The position numbers and the translations under genes were made by a program. From contig CP034976.1 of the NCBI GenBank assembly GCA_004026145.2, forward strand, positions 657,169 to 721,168: a stretch of 64,000 nucleotides of DNA, written 5' to 3'. Source of the stretch: Takifugu bimaculatus. Lineage: Eukaryota; Chordata; Actinopteri; Tetraodontiformes; Tetraodontidae. This document shows, in pieces, positions 46,866 to 59,000 of the stretch; the stretch's first letter is position 1, and each line of letters opens with the position of its first letter. Below the pieces are notes generated by a model, which was not told where the DNA came from, did not search any database, and worked only from the letters and a program-made list of their open reading frames with translations.

Positions 46866-47200
46866 ATGCAAAACTAGACTAGATTCGACTAGACTTAACT
46901 AAACCAGTGAAATTAGACTAAACTAAACTAGAATAAATTTGATTAAACCAGACTAAATTGAACTAAACTGAACTAGAGTAGACTAAACTAGACTAGAATA
47001 AAACTAGACTAAATTTAACTAAAGTGAACTAAAGTAGACTCAACTAAAGTAGACCAAAACTAGACTATACAACACTAAACTAGACTAAACTAGACTAAAA
47101 CAAGACAAGCCCTAACTAAAACTAGACTTGACTTAATCAGACTAGACTTGACCCTTTTGATTAAACTAGTCTAAATTGAACTAGACTACACTAGACTAGA
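46866..47200. repeat. Imperfect ACTAGACTAA array
   Basis: Five- to ten-base words of the type actagactaa / actaaactag recur across about 330 bases with many substitutions. This is an old, decayed satellite-like array. Confidence 0.75.
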
Positions 47201-47662
47201 CGGTCTCTCCTCTGATTCTGGATCACAGCAGGTTCTAGCTCCCTCTGCCCTTAGGCCCTGGTCACAGGTCAGGAGTTCTGGTGTTAGCTGAGGCGGGTCT
47301 ACTAGCTGACTGCATCTTTAAATGTGGGTGTTTAAGTAATGGTTTTACTATGGTTATGGTTTAACTGAAGACTGATCAAAATGTTGATCGAGTTTGATTT
47401 GTGCAGTCAGAATTTCATATCATTGGGGAGGAATTACACGCACACTCAGGTCAAAGGTTATAAGATGGAAGTGTTTAGCTGCAGGCCACATACATTCCAC
47501 ATGTGCATTATCGCACTCAATCATGCATGTATGCATATGTGCACGCAAAAGTTTCAGAGGTTTGTTTGATAAACTAGAGCCAAATGAAGGAGAAATGATT
47601 GAAAATGTTAGTCTCTAATTCTGATAATAGTCTGTTTTCTCTCTAACAGCCAACTTTATTCT

Positions 47663-47880
47663 CATAGATCACCCTCTCATAGATCACCTCCTAGATCACC
47701 GTCATATCGATTATCCTCTCAGAGATCACCTCATATAGATTACCCTCATATAGAGCACCCTCATATAGATCACCTTCATATTGATAACCCTCTCATAGAT
47801 GACTCTCATATCAATCGCCCTCTCCTAGATCACCGTGACATTGATCACCCTCTCAGAGATCACCCTCTCTCACCCTCATA
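47663..47880. repeat. Imperfect ATAGATCACCCTCTC array
   Basis: Units of about 14-19 bp (catagatcaccctct, catatagattaccct and similar) are repeated about 13 times with substitutions. No coding potential. Confidence 0.8.
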
Positions 47881-48966
47881 ACTACACATCAGCTTTCAAA
47901 CACAGACACACACATTGAACAATCCTGACCAAATGTCATCTTTGAGTCTGAAGGGTCAGAGGTCAGACCTACAGTTCTGAGGTGGAATCTGAAGTCTGTT
48001 TAGCTCCAGAAAACCGAACTTCCATAATCGGCTCTGTTCTGTTCAGGAAGTCGCTAATGTGGAATTTCCTGTCTGCAATTTCTGTTTGTTTGTTTTTTGC
48101 AATACATTCAATTTGCTTACATCTTTAAATATGATACTGGGAAACACTTCCAAGACATAAAAAATATTGGTAACATATAGCACGGTTCTGAATCAGTGGG
48201 CGGAGCTACTACAGCAGGTCAAAGGGCACGGACCACCTGAATGTTTTCATTCATGCTTATGTCGCTGCAACCGACTTTCTGTTAGCAAGCTTCTCTGATC
48301 TGGTTTGAACTCTGACCTTAAATATGTGCACGCCCCTGTGTTCGCTCCACGTGTGTCACTGCAGTTGTCATGGATGGTGACATGGGAGCTGCTGGTATTG
48401 ATGGACTGATCAAACAAAGTGGGTTCCTGTGTCAGATCACTCTAAGGATCACTCTGTAAACCTCCAGATGCACATGGATGGTGTTCTTGTGTCAGTTGTT
48501 TAGCATTAGCTGTTGCTGATGCATTTTGTTGTGTGAATCTCTCGTTAGTTTTTAAGGTGGAAACTTTCTTATCTTTGGTTCTGGTGCAGAGCTCAGAGAC
48601 ATCCCAGCAGCTGTGACCAGTTCCCTTCAACTGCAGCTTTTTACATTCCTTCTTTTGGATTATTCAGAGCACAAACTTCCCTTGCAGATGTCCTCCTCAG
48701 ATGAATTTCCTTCTGGGATCTGCCTGTTCCTCAGAAGCCACCTTCAGGTTCTTTAGGCCCGATTTGCATTTGGACCGGTCTTGTAAACATAGAGCCTATA
48801 TGGCCGAGCAGCACAAGGCCTCCGTCTAAATAATTACATTCACTTTTGGCGTTTGGGTCGGTCGTGTTTACAGATGATGGAGGACCTCCATCAATGATTG
48901 CCTTCTCTCTGAGGACCTTCCTCCCTTAGCTGGGCCTCAAACATTTGGCAGTGAATTAAACATGCA

Positions 48967-48974
48967 TGTGTGTG

Positions 48975-49009
<35 letters not shown>

Positions 49010-49020
49010 TGTGAGTGTGA

Positions 49021-49090
<70 letters not shown>
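48967..49090. repeat. Compound (TG)n-(GTGA)n-(GA)n microsatellite
   Basis: A TG run is followed by TGAG/TGTGAG units and then about 33 pure GA units. It directly precedes the LINE-derived stretch at 49100. The apparent Glu-Arg frame is an artefact. Confidence 0.95.
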
Positions 49091-49092
<2 letters not shown>

Positions 49093-49099
49093 ATCTTTC

Positions 49100-49802
49100 A
49101 GGAGCTCCTTTCAAACAGAGCCCAAACATGACAGCAGACCATCTCCCAGTCTGGAAACGCTCCTTCATTCCAGACTGAGGCTGACTCCATCTCTACTTTT
49201 AGGATCAGACTTAAAACCTTCCTCTTTGAAAAAGCTTATTGTTACTAATTCTGTAGTTCCAGTTATTATCCTAGATATAATTATCATATTTAGACAGTCG
49301 TTTCCTATCCCCTCCCCTCCCCTCCTCTCCTCTCCTCCCCTCCCCTCCCCTCCTCCCCTCCCCTCTCCTCTCCTCTCCTCCTCACCAAGTAGACTAGTAA
49401 TGTTTATACCAGCAGCTTGTATTATTACTGTATTTCCCTGATCTCTTCCTCTCCTCTCCTCTCCTCTCCCCTCCTCTCCTCCCCTCCCCTCCCCTCCCCT
49501 CCCCTCCTCCCCTCCCTCCCCTCCCCTCCTCTCCTCTCCTCTCCTCTCCTCCCCTCTCCTCCCCTCTCCTCCCCTCCCCTCCTCTCCCCTCCCCTCCCCT
49601 CCCCTCCCCTCCTCTCCTCTCCTCTCTCTCTACCCCCCTCCCCATCAGCAGGAGGGTCCCCCTACATGAGCCTGGTCCTGCTCAAGGTTTCTTCCTGTTA
49701 AAGGGGAGTTTTTCCTGCCACTGTTGCTTGTTGGGGGGGTCAGGCCCTGGGATTCTGGAAAGACTATAGAGACCGTTTTGATTGTAACAGACGCTATATA
49801 AA

Positions 49803-49872
<70 letters not shown>
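49100..49872 (+). mobile_element. LINE 3' end with an expanded CT-rich satellite
   Basis: The stretch at 49107-49260 reads like the last part of a fish LINE reverse transcriptase (SFIPRLRLTPSLLLGSDLK followed by a basic end). The 3' tail TTGCTTGTTGGGG...ACGCTATATAAATATTG lies at 49722-49803 and is followed by a (GATT)n run of about 17 units to 49872. Between them, 49308-49632 is almost entirely CCCCT/CTCCT repeats. The element is 5'-truncated. Confidence 0.65.
49308..49632. repeat. (CCCCT)n / (CTCCT)n array
   Basis: A strongly strand-asymmetric pyrimidine array of about 325 bases, interrupted once at 49383-49443. The opposite strand is G-rich. It lies inside the LINE tail. Confidence 0.9.
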
Positions 49873-50494
49873 CTTGGATTCCTCTCAGGAGAACTGTTAG
49901 CCCACACTAGAAGGAACCATTTCATATTTCCCATCATGCAGTCTGATTTGAGTCCACACTAGGAAAACTACTCCAAAGTTGCTTCTGCTATGTTTGGACA
50001 GGAACGTGTTTGCTCTTTTACTGATGTCCAGCATTCCATCAGCAGGTCTTCCTCTTCATGTACAAGGCTCCTATGGCTTTCCAGAGGGGTTTCTGCAGAG
50101 GTTTTGTGACCCACTCTGGGATCTCCTCATGTTCATTAAGCGTTCTCATCTTTGCTCACCAGCTGCCAGAGGAGATGATGATGATGGATCTGAAGGTTTC
50201 TGAGAGCTTTGTTGACTTCCTGCTCATGATTTAGTCATTTTTCTCCAGTCAGAATATCCATCTAGTTTCAGAAAATATGAAGTAAAATCTGAAGTCTGAT
50301 GTTAGAAGGTTGAGAGGTAAAGTCCATTCTATCACCTGAAATTTCTTTCGTAACAAGAGGAAATATTTTCCCGTTTTCTGAGATAAAACAGACGGTTATG
50401 TTATGTCCGAGTCAAGGTCAGGGTCAGTGAACACAGCATGTTATGTACGTAGTGGGCTGGACTGATTGACACGGACGAAAAATGCTTAGCGCAA

Positions 50495-51324
50495 CACGCT
50501 AAACTCGACGAGTTGAAAGGACAGATGAGTTTGGATAAAATTAACGCTTTTCTTCGGCGTTTGGAGGCTCAACAAGCAGCTTTCACACGACCATGTACCG
50601 ACAGAGAGAATATTACGCGTGCAAGTTTTGTGGTGAGTGAATTAATAGCCACGAATCTGAAACCTCACGCCCAAGGAGAGTTAATGAAGGAGTGCCTCGT
50701 AGGCGCTCGCGCCGGACAAAGTAAAATTGTTTCAAAGCGTGAATTTTCTTTCGTGAATAACTATTGAACTAAGACACATATTGTTATGATTCCAGTGGCT
50801 AACGGTATGTTTTTATGGTCAAGGAATCTAAATATGTAGTCAAAGTATATGTGGGACTAATATTTATGGTGGAAATCACAATATGCCAGGAATTGTTGCG
50901 CTTGGCGGAGGTCTGCGCTCTCCGAGTGATTTCTAGTTGTTGTTATTATTATTGTCTTTATCTTTCTTTCTTTTCATTTATTTTCTTGACTATCTTGTTG
51001 TATTGCAGTTTTTGTAAGTAGAGGCCTCGAACAGGCCATTACGGGTCTCTTGCCTCAACTCTGCACCTCTGTTTTTTATTGTTTTGTATGACCATGAAAA
51101 CATATTTTACTTGTTTGTCATTTTATTCTATTTTTTTTGGTGATTTTATATGCATGTGTGCTAAATAAATAATTCAAACTCAAATGCAGCAATCATGAGA
51201 CTTAGTAACACAGTGGTTATAGACTTTTTTTTTGCATCCCTATGTGTTCATAATAGTATGGCCCTCGGAGGACTTTATAAAAATTGAAATGGCCCTCAAA
51301 ATGAAAAAGGTTCCCCACCCCTGA
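50495..51324 (+). mobile_element. hAT fragment (N-terminal transposase part and right terminus)
   Basis: An open stretch (50513-50766) encodes LDKINAFLRRLEAQQAAFTRP ... RASFVVSELIATNLKPH, the conserved N-terminal region after the zinc finger in ZBED5/GTF2IRD2-type hAT transposases. At 51300-51323 the sequence ends GGTTCCCCACCCCTG, the inverse of the CAGGGGTGGGGAACC terminus of such elements. The rest of the transposase and the left terminus are missing. It belongs to the same broad family as 42633-43693 but is a different part of it. Confidence 0.65.
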
Positions 51325-52640
51325 CCTAGAGCATTGTGGTCCACATGATGTCAGATGAGCTTTCAGCAGAGTTGTTAGAGACATAAACATATTATGTGGC
51401 AGTTTGAACTGCTGCCATAACAATCCTCGAGCGTTTGGCCACCTCTGGTGATGTTTGACCTTCCACATCTCCGGTGACTCATCGCTCAAAATGTGGCCGT
51501 CGCCCAGCAGACCTGGAATGGGAGGTTTTTATTCTTGGATTGAGGATCTGAGTTAATGTTTCTCCAGGCATGGACCACGACATTGACAATATTGTTGCTT
51601 TAGATTCATCAGCACTGTTAGTGATATCGGTTAGCTGCTGTGTTCAGGATGCTGATGCCAGATTATGACATTGTAGTTGTTGGGATTTGCTTGCTGTTTA
51701 GATCCGCTGTTAATCATCTGATTTATGGATCTGTTCTGCTATAACAAGGAAATTGGCATGCTAGCAACCCTGATCTTACAATATTTCACTAGAATTCTGG
51801 CGCAACGGTTTCTGATATGCTGCCACATGGAGGTGAAGAGTTCAGCTACAGTCATAAAGTGTCACATAAAGCTCCAACGAAAGAAAAAAATTAAAACATA
51901 AAACTTAAAATTTTATTCTGTCCTAAATTTGCTCCCAATTTAGAGCATTTGAAATGAAACGAAAAGCTGCATTTTTGTTTTATGAAATTAAGGATCAGTT
52001 CCAGATGTGGGCTTTTATTTTCTACGAATACAGTAGGTAAATGAAAATGTTCCCCATTTGTTCAAATTAGCATGCTAACTAGCAAGCCCAGCTCATCTCT
52101 CATTGCTGAGCCACTTTAGGTCGCTAGAGGCTGTAGCCTGACTTCACCTTCAGTTTATGATCTCATACTTCACACTTTGGAACCCATGAAAGCTAAAATT
52201 AGAATTTTAAGCTTTTTGGGTTCTGGTTGTAATCTGACTGAAGTCACTTAGTGCATGAGCCCAGTTTTGGGCTTTTTATCACTGTGCAACAGCCATTCAC
52301 ACTTCAATCTAGCTTTATAATTAAAACCAAGAGAACAGGAAATGATAGCCCCCTGTTGGTTGAAGGTCTCCATCCTGATAAAAGGTTGCAATCCAGGATC
52401 TTATTCTGCAACATGCTAACTAGATTTATGACTAGTGGTAACCTTCTCAACAATGTAAGATGGTTTTAAAATGGTCCAGATGTGGTTTTCTTCTCAGGAA
52501 ATTCACGGTTGGTATGTTCTGTTTCTGATTAAGTGTGTGCAGCCGCTTCTAAAGAAAACGTCCCCCTGCTTAGAGCCCCAGATGGGAAACAGATCCACAG
52601 TTACACTCCTCTTTGACTTTATTGCAGGAAGAAAGAAACC
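51325..52640. other. Upstream region of the collagen VI-type gene
   Basis: No coding exon is recognised. A splice acceptor-like TTTATTGCAG at 52617-52626 lies just upstream of the signal-peptide ATG, which suggests a non-coding first exon somewhere in this stretch. Confidence 0.4.
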
Positions 52641-52647
52641 TGAGAAC

Positions 52648-52953
52648 ATGGAGGGAGGGCGGAGTCTTCTCCTCATCCTCATCTTGGCAGCATGTTTCTA
52701 TGGCAATGGTGCTCAAAGAACAGGTGGGGGTGAACTTTCTACATACCAGCACACTTACGTACATCAAACTGTGATGTGGGGAGTTTGTATATGTCTATAT
52801 GTGCAGAAGTTCATGTAAACACACGCACACACATGTACAGACCTATAGAACAGATGCTTGTCATAACAGAAACAGTGGAAAGAGAACCAGATTGTTGTAG
52901 TTTCTTGCCAATGATCACAATTTTTTAAGCAGCTAAAACACGCATGTCCTGCA

Positions 52954-53014
<61 letters not shown>

Positions 53015-56000
53015 TGTGGGTGTGGTGTGTGTGTGTGTGTAGGGTAGAACGCATCCTCACAGAGCAAGACACACGTGTATTAGCAGCATGGTGACGTTTC
53101 ATTCTGCTTCCTGTCCAGAATGTGCCACTGTTGGTGACATTGTTTTCCTGGTCGACGGCTCCTCCAGTATCGGTACCAACAACTTTCAGGAGGTCCGGCT
53201 CTTTCTGCGCAGCTTCGCCTCAGGTCTCGATATCGGCCCTGACAAAATCCGAATCGGCTTGGCTCAGTACAGCAACGATCCTCACCAAGAGTTCCTGCTG
53301 AAAGACCACATGGAAAAGACAGCGCTACTGGCTGCCTTGGACTCTTTTCCCTATCGTACCGGTGGCACAGAAACGGGAAAGGCAATCGACTTCCTACGCA
53401 CACAGTATTTCACCAAGGAGGCAGGCAGTCGAGCCAACCAGCGGGTGCCCCAGATCGCTGTGGTTATCACAGATGGGGATTCCACAGATGATGTGACAGT
53501 GCCAGCGCAGAGTCTGAGGAAACACGGGGTCATTGTGTTCGCCATCGGGGTCGGGAACACTAACCAGAATGAGCTTGAGTCTATCGCCAACCGGCCGCCG
53601 AAGCGCTTCAAGTTCACCATTGATAGTTTCCAGGCGCTGCAGAGGCTGACAAAGGGGCTCCTGCAAATTATGTGTGTTTCAATAGAGGACCAGCACCAAG
53701 GTAAGACAAAGACATGGGTCAGTGATAAAGTTACAGGTGATTAGGATAGTTTGGGTTGGTTTGGTTTGGGTTGGGTTGGGTTGGGTTGGGTTGGTTTGGG
53801 TTGGGTTGGGTTGGGTTGGGTTGGGTTGGGTTGGGTTGGGTTGGGTTGGGCTGGATCATGCTGGACTGTGCGTGGCTTTACTTGTGACTCAAAATGGTGC
53901 AATGCAGAATGAGAGACAGTTAGAGATTACTGTCACGAAGAGCCTCCATGCTGTGTTTAACCCTTATTGGGAGCAGAGAACAGGTTTACATGAACAGGAA
54001 GAACAGTACAGGTTGCTGTGGTCATAGTGACGGTTCCAAACTCTAACAAGACAATGTGGCAGGAAATGCTACACAGGCACCATTTAACTTCAAAATGAAC
54101 CAGAAGAAAAGCAAATCTGTGGAGGAAGAGAAGTTCTACCGATGAGAGAAACTGATTCCGACGTTCATAATAAGCAAACAAACGCTTGATTTGGTGTGAC
54201 AGGAATGCTTTGATTTGCAAACATAAATCTTTGATTAATGTAAAGCATTTTTAGAAATGTTTGCGAAAGATGAGTGAATGTAACTTTGGTGTGGGAACAT
54301 TAACACACAAACCTTCCTCTGGTCTTCATTAACAGCAGAAGACTGTAAAATGGTTCCAGCTGCTCCGGATGAGGATTTTGGTGTAAATCAAGCTGAAGCA
54401 GTCGCTTTATCCTGAAAACACAGACTTGTGAATGTTTTTGGTAATACTTCACAGGACATGGGATGACACAGGGATATTTTGCTGAATTTGAATTGGGAAG
54501 AAGGAGTTGGCATCTTGTAACGCAGCTAAAATGTTGCCTGATTTAGATCCTGGATCCCAGTGTGGGACCTAACGTCATCTTCTGAACTTGTCCCTCTTTT
54601 CTTTTGCTTTCCTTTCAGCCTTGAAAGAAAAGTTTGCAGATATTTTCTTTCTGGTGGACAGCGGGTTGAACCCTACAGACTTCCAGCACGTAAAGACCAC
54701 CCTCAGCAGACTGGTCAACCAAATGAACTTTAACGCTTACACCTATCGTTTGGGTCTGGCTCAATATGGTCAAAACATCGATGTTAAATTCCTTTTCAAA
54801 ACTCATCAAACCAAAGAAGAATTACTGAAGGCAATTAAAGCTGTGACCAACCGCAGGCTTCAACCCAACGAGGTCCATAATCTGGGCAGCGCGTTACAGT
54901 ACGCGTACAAAAACTTTTTCACAGCGGAGGCAGGAAGCAGGACAGACCAAAGCTTCCGCCAGTACCTGGTCGTTGTAAGTGGGAAGGATTCAAATGATCC
55001 TTTTTATAAGGAGGCCCGTCTGCTCAAGTCAGCTGGAATATACATAATCACCTTTAGCGCCGGTGCGTCCATGAAAGAACTAAGTGTCCTATCTAGTCCA
55101 AGGTACTCGTATCAGTCCGTAAGCAACGCCTTACCGAACCTGAAGACGATCCTAGAAAAAAAACAGGAGGTGATGGAGGTTACTGATGGTGAGAACATTT
55201 AATTGTGTACATAACATGACAAGAATGTTATATCAACTTAAGTCAGCCTGTCGATCCAGAATTTCTCCCATTTTAAGGACTGTAACGCTTTTCTATATTT
55301 ACAGATTGCAAAGTGGCTAATATTGCGGACATCGTGTTCATCATTGATGAATCCGGAAGCATCGGAAGCCCCAACTTTCAGCTCATGCGTAGCTTCTTGC
55401 ATTCACTTATCAGCGGTCTGCAAGTGGCTTCAAACAGGGTCCGAGTGGGGATTGTGATGTATAACGTGGAGCCGATGGCACAGGTGTTCCTCAACACCTT
55501 TAAAGACAAAAGTGAACTGCTTGATTTCATTAAAATTTTGCCTTACCATGGAGGTGGCACCAACACCGGAGTGGCTCTAAACTTCACCCTGCAGGAGGTT
55601 TTCATCAAACAGAGAGGAAGCAGGAAGGACCTTGGTGTCCAGCAAGTGGCAGTGGTGATCACTGATGGTAAATCTCAGGATGAAGTTAGCAGCCCGGCAG
55701 CTAATCTCCGTCGGGCTGGTGTCACCGTTTATGCCGTGGGTGTCAAAGATGCTGACAAGGCCCAGCTGGACCAGATCGCTTCTTATCCCACCAACAAGCA
55801 CACGTTCATCATAGACAGTTTCACGAAGCTGAAGACACTGGAAGCGAGTCTGCAGCGAATTCTATGCCAGAACGTCGTCCAACGAGCATTCTCAGTCAAT
55901 AGCAGAAGAGCTAGCATCAGAGAGGGTGTGTAGATGTTTCCTCCTGCAAAGCAAAGGACTTCCTGTTTCAGTAAAACTGATGACATCCATTTGATTTTTG

Positions 56001-59000
56001 TTTTTTAGGCTGCCGACAGACGGATGAAGCAGATGTCTTCTTCTTGATTGATCACTCAGGAAGTATCTACCCTGCTGACTTCCATGACATGAAGAAGTTC
56101 ATCATCGAGTTCCTCCATACTTTTCGCATTGGGCCGCAGCACATCCGTATGGGGGTGGTAAAATTTGCAGATTCGCCTCAATTAGAATTCGATTTGCAAG
56201 CCTACTCAGATGTGAAGTCACTGGAGGATGCCATCCTCAATATTAAACAGATCGGAGGTGGAACAGAGACGGGAAGAGCCCTAGAATTCATGGGCCCTCA
56301 GTTTGACCAAGCGCTGGCCACCCGTGGGCACAAAGTTAAAGAGTATCTGGTTGTTATTACTGATGGAAAATCCACCGACAAAGTCAAGGCCCCTGCAGAC
56401 AAGCTGAGATCACAGAATGTTGTGGTCTACGCAATCGGGGTGAAAGACGCAGATGAAAATCAGTTGCTGGAGATTTCTGGTGATCCTCAGAGGACTTTCT
56501 TTGTCAATAATTTTGATGCTCTGAGGCCCATTAAGGATGACATCATCACAGACATCTGCTCTCAAGACGGTAAACAGATCCATGTTCTGAATGTGGTATT
56601 ACGAGCAAACCCACAGGCACTGCAGGGACACAAACTTCTACGGTTCCTGTCCCAAGCACCTGTCACGTTTTAGAACTCACTCCTTGGTAATGGGCAGCAC
56701 TCTTCAGGTTATTCTTATCTCAGAGAACTTATCAGACCAAGCCAACATCGTCTCATCTTCTTAACCACTTTATCCCTTTCGGGGTCACGTGGAGGGGACA
56801 CAATGGGTGAAGGCAGGTCCAACCCTGGATGAGTAACCACTTCATTCGCTCTAAATTGACCAAGCAGAGGTGGATAAGACAGGTTTCCCCGCACATACGT
56901 TTAGCCACAACTTTTAACTATGACAGCCCTAAAAGCATTACAGTGGCTCGCTGTCAAGATGCTTTGATGTTACTAAAGCCTTCAGTCAGGATTGGTCTAT
57001 TCACATTGGTCTATTGCTGTTGATATACTTCAGAATTCCACACATTTCTGGGAGGGGTCAAGTGGTTCTGTCCACAGCACCAACCACAGTACCAACCATA
57101 TCATTGCAACTACGATGTTATTTGAAAACTGTAAAATGTAAGCCTTTGCCTCTGTGCTGCTTGCTGCTGCCCCTCTAGAGGGTCTCTAAAGTTCTGCTAG
57201 TATTGGAAAGTCTGGCTGCTGTGGGCTGCTCTTAAAATACCACTTAAATGGTTCTTTTGTTCTCAAGACAAACAGCAAAGTTCTGACACATTTGTTTTCT
57301 TTGCAGTCTGCAAAGATATACCAGGAGATCTTATTTTCCTGATTGACAGCTCAGGGAGCATCTATCAGGAGGACTACAAGAAAATGAAAGACTTCATGAA
57401 GTCGGTCATTAAAAAGTCCATTGTTGGCAAGAATGAGGTCCATGTTGGTGTCATGCAATACAGCACTATCCAAAAACTGGTATTCCCCCTCAACCAGTAC
57501 TACACCAAGGATGAACTGTCCAAAGCCATTGATGAAATGCAGCAGATTGGTGGGGGCACTCACACAGGTGAAGCCATCAGCAGACGTTTCTCAGTACTTT
57601 GACGCCCGGAACGGAGGCCGTCCGGACTTGAAGCAGAGGTTGGTGGTGGTAACAGATGGTGAGTCTCAGGATGAGGTGAGACGACCTGCAGAGGACCTGA
57701 GAGCCAAGGGGGTAATTGTCTATTCCATCGGTGTGGTGGCCGCCAACACCAGCCAGCTGTTGGAGATCAGTGGGACCCCCAACCGAATGTATGCCGGCCG
57801 GGACTTTGATGCTCTGAAGGACCTGGAGAAGCAGATGGCCATGGAGCTGTGTGATCCAGACCGAGGTTACCACTTCATTCTTACGCCACCGCCACCCATC
57901 CATGAGCTAACAAGAACACAGCATGACAGGACAGGACAGAACAAGATAGCACAGGACAGAGTTAATCAGGACAGGGCAATGAAGGAAAGGACAGGACAGG
58001 AGTGAAAATGATCACAGCTCTGTTTCTGATCCCATTTTTCTAAATTTCAGAGTGTAAGAAGACGGAAAAAGCCGACATAATTTTCCTGGTGGATGGCTCC
58101 ACCAGCATCACACAACCCAAGTTCCACAGCATGCTGAAATTTATGGCTTCGGTGGTGAACCAGACGACAGTCGGCTCTGACTTGACGCGCTTTGGGGTCA
58201 TTCTTTACTCCAACGATGCAAATTCCATCTTTACTCTCAAACAATATTCAGCCAAGCAAGAGGTTCTCCGAGCAATCGCAGCACTAAAGTCTCCTCTTGG
58301 AGATACCTACACTGCCAAGGCTTTGACCTACAGTCTACAGTTCTTTAATGAAGAACCCGGCGGTCGGGCTGCACTCCAGGTGCCACAGATTCTCATGGTG
58401 ATCACAGACGGAGATGCAACAGATCGCAATAAACTGGTTCCACCTTCATTAGCACTGCAGAACCAAGGTATTAGTGTTTTCAGCATTGGAGTGGAAGGAG
58501 CCAATAAGACACAGCTAGAGATCATGGCTGGAGGAGACAGATCAAAAGTTTTCTATGTTGACAACTTTGATGCTCTGGAAAATCTCTACAAGAACATCAC
58601 CCACGTTCTCTGCAATTCTACTAAACCAGGTAAGAAACAAAAAATAATAATTCCTGCAAAGGTGAAAACTTCAGATGATCCAGATCTTCAGTTTACCTGA
58701 GATTGGATGAAGAAAACTACTGTTAAAGTAGAAATTGCAAATAGAAATAGTTTTATCTCTCCCAGAAGGGTCTGTTGAGGTTTAGGGTCTGTTGAGGGTC
58801 TGTTGAGGGTCTGTTGAGGTTTCTTCTGTTGCCCAGAAGAAACCTCAGATCTGTGGTGTGTTTGATCTAATGTTCTTCTCTTCAGTAATTCTGTGTATTT
58901 GTAAGATTTGTTGAATTATTCTCACTGGAATTTAATTTTATTTAAGAAATATTAAAATGGGCTATCCAGGACTTTCGAAATGGATCACAGCCAGAGCTAG

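Noticed and set aside
48962..49701. Glu-Arg, Ser-Pro and Gly-Glu rich proteins
   Set aside because: Translations of GA and CCCCT repeats.
53722..54027. A Gly-Trp-Val-Gly repeat protein
   Set aside because: Translation of the intronic TTGGG array just after a clear splice donor.
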